A stretch of 64,000 bases of DNA from Hellea sp965224755 (GCA_965224755.1 OZ245061.1:1550001-1614000); one strand, 5' to 3'. Shown: positions 8,563 through 17,324, counted from the stretch's first letter. Numbers and translations: made by a program. The notes: generated by a model from the sequence alone, not told the origin.

Positions 8563-9528
8563 CTACCTCATTGTCAAAATGACTTTGCCCATGGCACGGC
8601 GGCCTGAGAGTTCATCAAAGGCTTTTTCGAAATCTTCGAGCGGGTAATGGTTGCTGATACGGGGTCTGATCTTGCCGTCTTTATACATTTGCATGATCTC
8701 GCCCATATTGCCTTGATGTTCCTTCGGTCTTTTCATTGTCCAAGTCCCCCAAAACACGCCGCGAATATCTATGGATTTGAGCAGGGCCAGATTGAGCGGA
8801 ATTTTCGGGATATCGCCGCCGGCAAAACCAATCACTAGATAACGCCCATACCATTTTAGTGTGCGCATGGCAGGTTCGGCAAATTTATCGCCGACCGGGT
8901 CGTAAATCACGTCCGCGCCGCCAAGCTCTTTCATGCGGGCTTTCAGGTCTTCATTAGTATAGTTGATAAGTTCGTCCGCGCCGTGTTCTTTGCACACGGC
9001 CAGCTTTTCGTCAGTACTCGCTGCTGCAATGACTTTAGCGCCCATGGCTTTGCCTAGCTCGACCGCAGCAAGGCCCACGCCGCCCGCCGCGCCTAGCACC
9101 AAGAGCGTTTCGCCTTCTTGCAATTGAGCCCGCTGTTTGAGCCCGTAATAGGATGTGCCGTAAACAAGAGCCAGCCCCGCTGCGATATCAAAGGGCATAT
9201 CGCCAATGGGCCACGTATTCATCATTGGCGCAATGACTTCTTCAGCGAAGGCCCCGTTCATCACCATAGTGCCGACGCGGTCACCGACTTTGAGATAAGG
9301 CACATCATCAGCAAGCTCGGTAATAACCCCCGCACATTCCGCGCCGGGGGTAAAGGGGAAGGGCGGCTTGATTTGATATTTGCCCTCGACCATCAGGATA
9401 TCAGGGAAATTCACGCCCGCCGCTTCTACGGCAATGCGCACATGGCCGGGTTTTATCTCGGGCGCGGCGATTTCTTCAACCTTATGCTGCGCGTAAGGCT
9501 TAAACTCGTGAACCATCAGGGCTTTCAT
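8563..9528 (-). CDS. NADPH:quinone oxidoreductase-like MDR enzyme
   Basis: 321 residues of the zinc-free medium-chain dehydrogenase/reductase family. The GroES-like N-terminal half includes GVNFPDILMVEGKY and FTPGAECAGVI; the Rossmann half has GAAGGVGLAAVELG, followed by the typical DVIYDPVGD. Family members reduce quinones or enoyl/enone double bonds with NADPH. First gene of the leftward unit; three bases separate it from the alcohol dehydrogenase. The divergent spacer to the thiolase gene holds a palindrome matching the one beside the PadR gene, so it is probably under the same control. Confidence 0.88.
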   Translation of the reverse strand: MKALMVHEFKPYAQHKVEEIAAPEIKPGHVRIAVEAAGVNFPDILMVEGKYQIKPPFPFTPGAECAGVITELADDVPYLKVGDRVGTMVMNGAFAEEVIAPMMNTWPIGDMPFDIAAGLALVYGTSYYGLKQRAQLQEGETLLVLGAAGGVGLAAVELGKAMGAKVIAAASTDEKLAVCKEHGADELINYTNEDLKARMKELGGADVIYDPVGDKFAEPAMRTLKWYGRYLVIGFAGGDIPKIPLNLALLKSIDIRGVFWGTWTMKRPKEHQGNMGEIMQMYKDGKIRPRISNHYPLEDFEKAFDELSGRRAMGKVILTMR

Positions 9529-9583
9529 ATCATATCCTTCCGATATTTAATCGCTAAACACTTTACGGGCAGATGGCCACACT

Positions 9584-9603
9584 ATATGCAACTTTGTGCA
9601 TAT
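9584..9603. promoter_or_regulatory. Candidate PadR-type operator A
   Basis: Perfect inverted repeat ATATGCA-N6-TGCATAT in the 106-bp spacer between the divergent quinone-reductase-like and thiolase genes, ending 31 bases before the thiolase ATG. The 20 bases 9583-9602 match 17 of 20 with 20654-20673 beside the padR-type gene. ATGCA...TGCAT is compatible with operators of PadR proteins. Binding is inferred. Confidence 0.65.
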
Positions 9604-9634
9604 CAACTTACACTGAATTTTCAAGGATATTCCC

Positions 9635-10810
9635 ATGCGTGAAGCCGTTATTGTCTCAACTGCCAGAACCCCTATCGGGAGGGCCTACCGAGGCGCGTTT
9701 AATGCCACGCCGTCTCCGACACTCGCAGGTCACTGTATTGACGCGGCGGTTAAGCGCGCCGGGATTGACGGGGCCGAGGTCGATGATGTTGTCATGGGCT
9801 GCGCCATGCAGCAAGGCGTTCAAGTCACAATCGGGCGCAATGCCGTTCTCGCTTCCGGCCTGCCTGTCACGGTCGCGGCGCAAAGCGTTGACCGGCAATG
9901 TTCCTCCGGGATGATGGCGCTGGGCATTGCTGCCAAGCAAATCATTTGCGATGGCCAGAGCATTGCCATTGGCGGCGGGGTTGAGTCCATCTCTATGGTG
10001 CAGACAGCAGAGATACGGGTCGCGCCGGATATGAATGTCATCAAAAACCATCCCAATGCCTATATTCAAATGATTGACACAGCCGAGACTGTCGCCAAGC
10101 GCTACGGCGTTACCCGCGAAGCTCAAGACGAATATGCGCTGTTAAGCCAGCAGCGCACCCACGCCGCACAAGAGGCCGGGAAATTTGACGACGAAATCGT
10201 ACCTTTGGCCTCCACCATGATGGTCAAGAATAAAGAAACAGGCGAAATCTCCAAACAAGAGACTACTTTGGCCAAAGACGAAGGCAACCGCCCCGGCACG
10301 ACGCTCGAAGGCTTAAGCGGGCTGAAAGCGGTTCGCGGCGAAGGCCACGTCATTACGGCGGGTAATGCCTCCCAGCTCTCCGACGGGGCTTCGGTCTCGG
10401 TTCTGATGGAGGCCAAAGAAGCTTCCAAACGGGGCCTAAGCCCGCTCGGTATTTACCGCGGCATGGCAGTGGCCGGGTTGGAGCCGGAGGAAATGGGTAT
10501 CGGCCCGGTTTTCGCTGTCCCCAAATTGCTTAAGGCTAACGGGCTTAAGATGGACGATATCGGTCTTTGGGAACTTAATGAGGCCTTCGCCGTGCAGGTG
10601 ATCTATTGCCGCGATAAACTGGGTATTCCCATGGAAAATCTGAACGTCAATGGCGGCGCGATTTCTGTCGGCCATCCCTACGGTATGAGCGGCGCGCGTA
10701 TGGTCGCCCACGCTTTGATTGAAGGCAAACGGCGCGGCGTTAAATATGTCGTCGCCACCATGTGCGTTGGCGGCGGAATGGGCGCGGCTGGGCTTTTTGA
10801 GGTGGCATAA
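9635..10810 (+). CDS. Acetyl-CoA acyltransferase (thiolase)
   Basis: 391 residues, the usual thiolase length. All active-site blocks are present: nucleophile Cys89 in DRQCSSGMMAL, the NEAFAVQ block, SVGHPYGMSGARM with the catalytic His, and the second cysteine in CVGGGMGAAG. It would cleave a 3-ketoacyl-CoA to acetyl-CoA plus a shortened acyl-CoA, the last beta-oxidation step; biosynthetic condensation is possible. First gene of the rightward acyl-CoA unit. A palindrome like that of the PadR gene lies just upstream, and a weak AAGGA ribosome site precedes the ATG. Confidence 0.94.
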   Translation: MREAVIVSTARTPIGRAYRGAFNATPSPTLAGHCIDAAVKRAGIDGAEVDDVVMGCAMQQGVQVTIGRNAVLASGLPVTVAAQSVDRQCSSGMMALGIAAKQIICDGQSIAIGGGVESISMVQTAEIRVAPDMNVIKNHPNAYIQMIDTAETVAKRYGVTREAQDEYALLSQQRTHAAQEAGKFDDEIVPLASTMMVKNKETGEISKQETTLAKDEGNRPGTTLEGLSGLKAVRGEGHVITAGNASQLSDGASVSVLMEAKEASKRGLSPLGIYRGMAVAGLEPEEMGIGPVFAVPKLLKANGLKMDDIGLWELNEAFAVQVIYCRDKLGIPMENLNVNGGAISVGHPYGMSGARMVAHALIEGKRRGVKYVVATMCVGGGMGAAGLFEVA

Positions 10811-10813
10811 CAA

Positions 10814-10853
10814 TTTGCGTTTCACGCAAAAAATTTGATTGATAATCAAATTT
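10814..10853. repeat. Two tandem perfect hairpins after the thiolase gene
   Basis: TTTGCGT-TTC-ACGCAAA (10814-10830) is followed immediately by AAATTTGATT-GAT-AATCAAATTT (10831-10853). A weaker GC-rich dyad CCGC...GCGG follows at 10864-10883. There is no run of T after either, so these are not textbook terminators. They lie in the 103-bp gap inside the acyl-CoA operon and could be an attenuator, an RNA-processing site or operators. Confidence 0.6.
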
Positions 10854-10913
10854 AGTGACGCCACCGCGAACGCAAGCGAGCGGGAAATACAAAACTAAAA
10901 GGTAAGAAATAAA

Positions 10914-11828
10914 ATGAGCACAGTAGAATTTAAAGACCGCGTTGCGATTGTCACCGGCGCGGGCGGCGGTTTGGGCCGCAGCCATGCTTTGGCCCTTGCC
11001 GCGCGCGGCGTAAAAGTCGTTGTCAATGATTTGGGCGGGGCCGTTGACGGCACGGGCGGCTCGGCAACAATGGCGCAGCAAGTCGTGACCGAGATTGAAG
11101 CGGCGGGCGGCACGGCGATGGCCAACGGCGCTAATGTTACCAAACAGGACGAAGTTGAGGCCATGGTAGCCGAGGCTATCGAGACATGGGGCCATATTGA
11201 TATTCTGGTCAATAATGCCGGTATATTGCGCGATAAATCCTTTGCCAAAATGGAGATGGCTGATTTCCGCATGGTGGTCGATGTGCATCTTATAGGCTCC
11301 GCGATATGTTCCAAAGCGGTTTGGGCCCATATGCGCGAGCGCGGCTATGGCCGCATCGTCATGACCTCTTCCTCCTCGGGCATGTATGGTAATTTCGGGC
11401 AGGCCAATTACGGCGCAGCCAAAGCGGGCCTGTCAGGGCTGATGCGCACGCTTTGTCTTGAAGGCGCGAAATATGACATTCGCGTCAATACGCTCTCGCC
11501 AGTTGCCGCGACGCGGATGACGGAAAATCTTATGCCGGCGGAAATACTCGAAAAACTTACCGTCGAGAGCGTTTCGCAAGGCGTGGTTTATCTGGTCTGC
11601 GATGATGCGCCCAACCGCGTTATCCTCTGCGCAGGTGCGGGGGGTTATGCCTCGACCAAAGTCTTTGAGACCCAGGGCGTGAGTTTCAAAGAGGGCGAGC
11701 AGACCGCCGAGAATGTGGCCAAACATTTCAGCGCTATTATCGACGAGACGAATATGGAGGAGTTTACCAATGGCGGGATGCAGGGGGCAAAATTCCTAAC
11801 CCGCGTTCAGAATGGAGATTTTGCGTGA
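10914..11828 (+). CDS. MFE-2-like 3-hydroxyacyl-CoA dehydrogenase (SDR)
   Basis: 304 residues. Cofactor motif TGAGGGLG at residues 14-21, NNAG at 100-103, and the catalytic set Ser153-155, Tyr166 and Lys170 (YGAAKAG) are all present. The NDLGGAVDGTGGS insert after the second strand is diagnostic of the dehydrogenase domain of peroxisomal multifunctional enzyme 2/HSD17B4 and its bacterial relatives. It should oxidise a (3R)-hydroxyacyl-CoA with NAD. It is followed with a GTGA overlap by an acyl-CoA dehydrogenase, so it belongs to the same operon. Its pairing with a separate MaoC hydratase two genes on mirrors the MFE-2 fusion. Confidence 0.9.
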   Translation: MSTVEFKDRVAIVTGAGGGLGRSHALALAARGVKVVVNDLGGAVDGTGGSATMAQQVVTEIEAAGGTAMANGANVTKQDEVEAMVAEAIETWGHIDILVNNAGILRDKSFAKMEMADFRMVVDVHLIGSAICSKAVWAHMRERGYGRIVMTSSSSGMYGNFGQANYGAAKAGLSGLMRTLCLEGAKYDIRVNTLSPVAATRMTENLMPAEILEKLTVESVSQGVVYLVCDDAPNRVILCAGAGGYASTKVFETQGVSFKEGEQTAENVAKHFSAIIDETNMEEFTNGGMQGAKFLTRVQNGDFA

Positions 11829-13003
11829 GCGATCTTAAAGCTTTTGCAACGGAGTGCCGCGAATGGCTGGAGGCCAATTGCCCCGCCGAAATGCGCGAGC
11901 CGATGCAAAGCGAAAAAGACGCCTGTTGGGGCGGACGCAATTGGACATTCCAAAGCCAAGCTCAACAGATATGGCTGGAAAAAATGGCGGGCAAAGGCTG
12001 GACAGTTCCGACATGGCCAAAAGACTATGGCGGGGCGGGGCTGTCCCGCGCCGAGGAACGGGTATTGCTCAAAGAAATGTCCCGTATTAATGCCCGCTTA
12101 CCGTTGGCCAGTTTCGGTATTTGGATGCTCGGCCCTGCTTTGCTTAAATTTGGCAGCGAGGCGCAAAAGCTTGAATATCTTCCGCCGATTGCGCGCGGCG
12201 AAATCCGCTGGTGTCAGGGCTATTCCGAACCGGCAGCGGGGTCTGATCTCGCCTCACTCGCCACGAAATGCGAAGATAAAGGCGATCATTACCTCGTCAA
12301 TGGCCAGAAGGTCTGGACATCTTATGCCGATAAAGCCGACTGGATTTTCTGCCTTGTGCGCACCGATAATACAGGCAAAAAACATCACGGTATCAGCTTT
12401 ATCCTCTTTGATATGGAAAGCGAAGGCGTCGAGGCGCGGCCGATTAAATTGATTTCGGGCCGTTCGCCGTTCTGCGAGACATTCTTTGAAAACGTCAAAG
12501 TGCCGAAGGAAAATCTTGTCGGCGAGGAACACAAAGGCTGGAACATAGCCAAATACCTATTGACCCATGAGCGCGAAATGATTGGCGGCCAAGGGCTCGA
12601 ATCTACGCGCCCCATGCACGAGATTGCCGCCGGACAATTAGGGCTGGAGAATGGCCAATTAGCCGACCCGATGTTGCGCGCTAAGATATCCGAAGCCGAG
12701 ATCGACGAATGGGCGTTTAATATGACGGTCGCCCGTAAGCTGGCCGAAGCCAAAGCGGGCGCAAGCCTTGGCGCGGATAGTTCCATGCTAAAATATTACG
12801 GCACGGAGCTCAATAAGCGCCGCTATGAATTGATAATGGACGCGGCAGGACACGCCGGCCTTGAATGGGAATCGGGACGATCCAATGACGGTAAACTCGC
12901 CCGCTCTTGGCTACGCACCAAAGGCAATTCGATTGAAGGCGGCACCTCTGAAGTGCAGCTAAATATCATTTCCAAACATATTTTACAGCTTCCGGGAGCC
13001 TAA
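11825..13003 (+). CDS. Acyl-CoA dehydrogenase, subunit 1 of a probable heteromer
   Basis: 392 residues, GTG start overlapping the preceding stop (GTGA). The N-terminal helical domain is followed by the flavin-side motif WCQGYSEPAAGSDLASL and a C-terminal GNSIEGGTSEVQ segment. It lacks the RxQFGxxIGxFQ motif normally found in the C-terminal helical domain. The next gene has that motif but lacks GGTSEVQ. Such complementary halves are known in alpha2-beta2 acyl-CoA dehydrogenases of steroid side-chain catabolism, in which each heterodimer builds one FAD site. The reaction would be FAD-dependent 2,3-dehydrogenation of an acyl-CoA. Confidence 0.9.
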   Translation: MSDLKAFATECREWLEANCPAEMREPMQSEKDACWGGRNWTFQSQAQQIWLEKMAGKGWTVPTWPKDYGGAGLSRAEERVLLKEMSRINARLPLASFGIWMLGPALLKFGSEAQKLEYLPPIARGEIRWCQGYSEPAAGSDLASLATKCEDKGDHYLVNGQKVWTSYADKADWIFCLVRTDNTGKKHHGISFILFDMESEGVEARPIKLISGRSPFCETFFENVKVPKENLVGEEHKGWNIAKYLLTHEREMIGGQGLESTRPMHEIAAGQLGLENGQLADPMLRAKISEAEIDEWAFNMTVARKLAEAKAGASLGADSSMLKYYGTELNKRRYELIMDAAGHAGLEWESGRSNDGKLARSWLRTKGNSIEGGTSEVQLNIISKHILQLPGA

Positions 13004-13006
13004 CAA

Positions 13007-14146
13007 ATGGGGCTTATACTTAATGAAGACGAGATCATGCTCCGCGATACTGCGGAAGGCTTCTTTGCTGATAAAGCGCCTGTCAAAGCCTTGCGCACCT
13101 TACGTGATGAGCGCGACGAGACCGGGTTTGACCGAGGCCTATGGCAGGAGATGGCCGATATGGGTTTTGCAGGCGTGGTGATTGACGAGGATCACGGCGG
13201 CGTTGATATGGGATTTATGGCGGCGGGCCTCATCGCCGAGCAAATGGGCCGAAACCTTTCGGCTTCCCCTTTTCTGTCAACAGCAATCCTCGCGGCCACG
13301 GCTATTCGCGAAGGCGGCACGGCCGAGCAGAAGACGGAATGGCTTTCCAAGATCGCGGGCGGCACGGCGATCATCGCTTTAGCGCTGGACGAGGGCGTCA
13401 AACATAACCCTGCCGCCACAGCGGCAACCGCCGAAAAATCCGGCAATGGTTTCAAGCTTAACGGCCACAAAGCCATGGTCGTTGACGGCCATGTTGCGGA
13501 CGCTTTGATCATCGCGGCCCGAACAAGCGGAGAGCCCGGCGAGACGGCGGGCATTAGCTTGTTCATTGTTGACCCGAAATCTAAAGGCGTCCGGGCTGAG
13601 CGCACGATCATGGTCGATGCCCGTAATGCGGCGCGAATTGATCTGGACAATGTTGAAGTCTCCGGCGACGCTTTGCTCGGTACACTTGATGACGGCATGG
13701 CGGTTTTGAATAAGGTGCTCAGCGCTGGGCGGGCCGTTGCGGCGGCAGAGCTTTTGGGCGCAGGCGGTCAGGCCTTTGACAGCACGGTGGCCTATATCAA
13801 AGAGCGTAAGCAATTTGGCAAAATCATTGGCGAGTTTCAATCTTTGCAACACCGCGCCTCGCATCTTTATACCGAATTGGAAATCGCGCGCTCGGCTGTC
13901 CTTGCCGCTTTATCGGCGCTGGACGGGAATGACCCAAAGGCAAATACCTACTGCGCCATGGCCAAAGCCAAGCTGGGCTCTGTGGCCAAACTGGCCTCGC
14001 AAGAGGGCGTGCAAATGTTTGGCGGCGTCGGCATGACCGATGAATATGATATTGGTTTATTTATGAAGCGCATCCGTGTATTGCAGGAGCTCTTTGGCGA
14101 CGCGCATTATCATATGGACGGCTTTGCCAAGGCCAATAATTACTAA
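13007..14146 (+). CDS. Acyl-CoA dehydrogenase, subunit 2 of a probable heteromer
   Basis: 379 residues, three bases after the previous gene. The middle domain is divergent; the C-terminal domain carries ERKQFGKIIGEFQSLQH, the FAD-contacting motif missing from the partner, and then MFGGVGMTDEYDIGLFMKR. The usual EGGTSEIQ end is replaced by VLQELFGDAHYH. Taken with the upstream gene this looks like the second chain of a heteromeric enzyme rather than an independent homotetramer; that is inference from motif distribution. The substrate is unknown; bulky or branched acyl-CoAs are typical for such pairs. Confidence 0.9.
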   Translation: MGLILNEDEIMLRDTAEGFFADKAPVKALRTLRDERDETGFDRGLWQEMADMGFAGVVIDEDHGGVDMGFMAAGLIAEQMGRNLSASPFLSTAILAATAIREGGTAEQKTEWLSKIAGGTAIIALALDEGVKHNPAATAATAEKSGNGFKLNGHKAMVVDGHVADALIIAARTSGEPGETAGISLFIVDPKSKGVRAERTIMVDARNAARIDLDNVEVSGDALLGTLDDGMAVLNKVLSAGRAVAAAELLGAGGQAFDSTVAYIKERKQFGKIIGEFQSLQHRASHLYTELEIARSAVLAALSALDGNDPKANTYCAMAKAKLGSVAKLASQEGVQMFGGVGMTDEYDIGLFMKRIRVLQELFGDAHYHMDGFAKANNY

Positions 14147-14166
14147 GGCCAGATTAGGGGACGAAT

Positions 14167-14625
14167 ATGAAACATACGCCAAAATCAGAATTGCAAGGCC
14201 TTGTCGGCACCGAGATCGGGGTCAGCGATTGGATCACCGTGGATCAAGACCGTATCAACCAATTCGCTGATATCACCGAGGATCATCAATTTATCCATAT
14301 TGATGAAGCCAAAGCCAAGATGACGCCTTTTGGCGGAACCATTGCGCACGGCTTTTTGACATTGTCTCTGCTTTCAAAATTCTCCGAGCAATGCGGCGTT
14401 GTCATCGAAGGCGTCGTTATGGGCGTGAATTACGGTTTCGAAAAGGTGCGTTTCCTGTCCCCTGTTCCGTCGGGCGGGAAAGTGCGCGGGCGGTTTATGC
14501 TCAAATCAGTCACCGAGAAAAAGCCGGGGCAATTTGTATTGGCCTATGACGTTACTGTCGAGATTGAAGGCGGCGATAAGCCGGCCTTGGTCGCCGAATG
14601 GCTGGGCATGCAGGTAGCGCCTTAA
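14167..14625 (+). CDS. MaoC-family (R)-enoyl-CoA hydratase
   Basis: 152 residues, a single hotdog MaoC domain. The hydratase motif is readable as QFADITEDHQFIHIDEAKA followed by the PFGGTIAHGFLTLSL segment; the Asp and His of ADITEDHQFIH are the expected catalytic residues. It would hydrate a trans-2-enoyl-CoA to the (3R)-hydroxyacyl-CoA used by the MFE-2-like dehydrogenase upstream. Twenty bases separate it from the acyl-CoA dehydrogenase pair, so all five genes look co-transcribed. Confidence 0.9.
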   Translation: MKHTPKSELQGLVGTEIGVSDWITVDQDRINQFADITEDHQFIHIDEAKAKMTPFGGTIAHGFLTLSLLSKFSEQCGVVIEGVVMGVNYGFEKVRFLSPVPSGGKVRGRFMLKSVTEKKPGQFVLAYDVTVEIEGGDKPALVAEWLGMQVAP

Positions 14626-14641
14626 GCGCTAAGCCTTCTCT

Positions 14642-16393
14642 ATGTGCGGCCTCGCTGGTATCATTTCTAAAACGCCGATTAAGGCTAATAATCCTGCTCT
14701 GCGCGGGATGATGGACGCGCTCGCCCATCGCGGGCCGGATGATGAGGGTGTTTTCGTTAGCGGCCATGTCGCCATCGGTCATAAGCGCCTGTCTATCGTT
14801 GATCTCGAAAGCGGGCGGCAACCGATTTCGTCAGTGGGCGGCAATGTCGTTGCGGTGAACGGGATGATTTATAATTACCTCGAAATCAAAGCGCAGTTTC
14901 CTGATTTCGTCTATCAGACACGCTCCGACTCCGAAATTCCGCTTGTGCTGTATGAAGAGTACGGCGAGCGATTTACCGAGCATCTGCGCGGCATGTACGC
15001 GCTTGCGCTTTATGATGCGGCCAAGGGTATCCTCATTCTAGCGCGCGACCCTTACGGGATTAAGCCTCTTTATTTTGCCCAATGCAAGGCAGGATTTGTC
15101 TTTGCCAGCGAACCGCAGGCGATATTTAAGGCCGGGTTGATGCAGCCAATTCTTGAAGACGCCAAGGCAACCGAGCTTTTACAACTCAAATTTACGACAT
15201 CCCGCCAGAGCGTTTATGAAGGTGTGCAGCGCGTGCTCCCGGGCGAAACTTTGGTCATTCAGGGCGGAGATATTATCCGGCGGTTTCGTGAGGATGCGTT
15301 CAAGAGCAAGGTGGTTCAAAAGACGGCGCATAGTTCGGCGATGTCAAAACTTGACGCGCTGATGCAGGAGACTTTGCAGGACTATATCATTTCCGATGTA
15401 CCTTATGGCGTGTTCCTTTCGGGCGGGGTGGATAGCTGCGCGATTGTCGCCGCAATGGCCAAAATCGGGCAGAAAGGTTTTCCTTGTTATACCGCGAGCT
15501 TTCCGAGCAGTCGCCTGCACGACGAAAGCACGACGGCTGCAAATGTCGCTAAAGCTGCCGGCGCAGACCCAATAAATGTAACTATGCACGAAGAAGATTT
15601 CTGGGCCGAGCTTCCGGAGCTTATCAACCGTCTCGATGACCCGTCTCTTGATCCGGCGATGATTGCTAATTTCATTCTGGCCAAACGCGCGGCCAAGGAT
15701 GTGAAGGTCATTCTTGGCGGCGACGGCGGGGATGAAATCTTTGGCGGGTATCGCCGTTATGAACGGGCGCTTCTGCCAAAACTTATTCCCGAACGCCCGA
15801 TGCGGGCCAAGGGATTATTTGCGGGCACGGGGTTGCTCAAACTTGATAATCAAGACTGGCGCGACGGTTATGCGGCGAGTGTGCAGGAGGCCCGTGCCAA
15901 GACGGCAAGCCGCCTCCAAGCGCTACAAGCCACAGACGGGGCGGATTTTTTACCGCATTTTCACCTGATGAAACTCGACCGCTGCCTGATGGCGCACGGC
16001 ATCGAGGGAAGAGTCCCGCTGCTCGATCAACGGCTGGCGGAATTTGCCTATAATCTGCCGGCAAAATTTAAACTCAAACGCGGCAAGGGCAAGCTCTTAT
16101 TAAGGCAATGGCTGGACGCCAACATGCCCGAAGCACAAGCCTTTTCCCGCAAACGCGGATTTTCGACACCCGTCAATGATTGGATCGCCAAACGCGCACC
16201 AGATTTCGCAGAATTTGTGAGTAACCAGAAAGGGATAGAGCAACAATTTAATGTCGGTAAAGTGCGAGATATATTCCTGCAGCCCGAGCATAAATCCCGT
16301 AAATATCTCTGGTCTATCTTCTTTTACGCGCTCTGGCATGAGCGCCATATTATCGGCCATGAATTTGCCGATATGGAGGATTTGACGGCCTAA
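14642..16393 (+). CDS. asnB: Asparagine synthase (glutamine-hydrolysing)
   Basis: 583 residues. Starts MCGLAGI, so Cys2 is the Ntn amidotransferase nucleophile after Met removal; the class II glutaminase domain spans about 1-200. The synthetase domain has the PP-loop LSGGVDSCAIV near residue 260 and GGDGGDEIFGGYRRY, which bind ATP and aspartate. It would make asparagine, or amidate another carboxyl group, from glutamine. It begins 16 bases after the MaoC gene, an odd companion for beta-oxidation; it could amidate a pathway product or simply be a neighbour. Its stop codon overlaps the convergent CAP-domain gene. Confidence 0.9.
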   Translation: MCGLAGIISKTPIKANNPALRGMMDALAHRGPDDEGVFVSGHVAIGHKRLSIVDLESGRQPISSVGGNVVAVNGMIYNYLEIKAQFPDFVYQTRSDSEIPLVLYEEYGERFTEHLRGMYALALYDAAKGILILARDPYGIKPLYFAQCKAGFVFASEPQAIFKAGLMQPILEDAKATELLQLKFTTSRQSVYEGVQRVLPGETLVIQGGDIIRRFREDAFKSKVVQKTAHSSAMSKLDALMQETLQDYIISDVPYGVFLSGGVDSCAIVAAMAKIGQKGFPCYTASFPSSRLHDESTTAANVAKAAGADPINVTMHEEDFWAELPELINRLDDPSLDPAMIANFILAKRAAKDVKVILGGDGGDEIFGGYRRYERALLPKLIPERPMRAKGLFAGTGLLKLDNQDWRDGYAASVQEARAKTASRLQALQATDGADFLPHFHLMKLDRCLMAHGIEGRVPLLDQRLAEFAYNLPAKFKLKRGKGKLLLRQWLDANMPEAQAFSRKRGFSTPVNDWIAKRAPDFAEFVSNQKGIEQQFNVGKVRDIFLQPEHKSRKYLWSIFFYALWHERHIIGHEFADMEDLTA

Positions 16394-17124
16394 TTCGTGC
16401 CGCTCGGGTAGCGCATCATATCTTGCATCTCTGCGTCCATCGGCGTCGCGACTAACATCGCCCAATAGGTCTGGTAAGTCGTATCGGGCTCATAGACCAG
16501 GGCAATACCAAAATCTGTGACCTCTTCGAGCAGCAGGTTTTTATTATGGCCGGGGCTTTTCTGCCAGGCCTCGAAGACTTTTTCCCAGCTTTTCTGGCCA
16601 GACGCGACATTCTCGGCGGCGAGGGTGAAATAATAGCCCTGCCTCTGGACACGGTCAGCATGGGAAGAGCCGTCTGTTCCTGTATGCGAGATAATTCCGG
16701 CTTGTCCGAGGTCGCGGGCATGAACGCGCGAGGCCTCATTGAGTCTAGTATTAAGGATAACGGGCGCAAGACCATGCTCGGCGCGGTAGCTATTAAAATC
16801 GGCCAACGCAATATTCATATCCAACGACGCAGGCGGCACAGAAGGGAAAAGCGCATTCGCGCCTTTGCCGTTATTCAGGCGGCAAATCATCTCCGGCCTT
16901 GTGATATGCATCTGTACCGTCACAGAGCCGCGGCAGATACGGCTATCAGCTTTGCACAGCGCAGAACACTCGGAGGAGGAAGCGACATTGACAGTGCGGT
17001 AGGTTCCGTCATCTGGTTGGAGTTTCAGGCTTGAGGATTGTCCGAGCGCAGGCGCCGCTAAGGCTAAACCGAAAACCGCCGAGACTGCTAAGAAGGAAAG
17101 ACTAAGCCGCATAATCATATTCAT
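16390..17124 (-). CDS. Secreted CAP-domain protein with PAN/apple-like N-terminus
   Basis: 244 residues with a signal peptide of about 28 residues (cleavage after ALG or APA). Residues 30-85 contain four cysteines spaced as in PAN_4 modules (SECSALCKADSRICRG then MICRL). The CAP/SCP domain follows from about 105: FNSYRAEHGLAPV, SRVHARDLGQAG, SHTGTDGSS, and SPGHNKNLLL with the cavity His. CAP proteins are extracytoplasmic and often bind lipids or cell-wall material. It converges on asnB with the two stop codons overlapping, so no terminator can fit between them. Confidence 0.82.
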   Translation of the reverse strand: MNMIMRLSLSFLAVSAVFGLALAAPALGQSSSLKLQPDDGTYRTVNVASSSECSALCKADSRICRGSVTVQMHITRPEMICRLNNGKGANALFPSVPPASLDMNIALADFNSYRAEHGLAPVILNTRLNEASRVHARDLGQAGIISHTGTDGSSHADRVQRQGYYFTLAAENVASGQKSWEKVFEAWQKSPGHNKNLLLEEVTDFGIALVYEPDTTYQTYWAMLVATPMDAEMQDMMRYPSGTN

Positions 17125-17324
17125 AGCAAATCCTCACCTTATTGAGGAGCCACAATGTCAGTGATATCGTTAGGAAGAGGTTACCAAACGGATTACAAAT
17201 TGGTGAGGCAAGGGAAGGGATATCTCATCTCAGTCTCTTCATGTGGCTATGGTGAGTGGATTATTGGGTATTGCGTTGCTAGGCCGGGCGTGGAGGTCTG
17301 GCGTTTTTAATCACGCTTAATTCA
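17125..17324. other. Gene-free spacer between CAP and WecG genes
   Basis: About 200 bases upstream of the leftward CAP gene and downstream of the leftward glycosyltransferase gene. A small dyad CCTCA-N6-TGAGG lies at 17131-17146, right in front of the CAP gene. I see no ORF, RNA gene or repeat family member. Confidence 0.5.

Noticed and set aside
7732..8607. 291-residue plus-strand reading frame
   Set aside because: It is antisense to the iron alcohol dehydrogenase, rich in Arg, Gly and His, and has no family pattern, while the minus strand shows clear motifs.
9656..10126. 156-residue minus-strand frame inside the thiolase gene
   Set aside because: Composition is typical of antisense frames, and the thiolase active-site motifs are on the plus strand.
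10831..10853. Rho-independent terminator after thiolase
   Set aside because: The stem is A+T-rich and lacks a following T-run, so the usual criteria fail.
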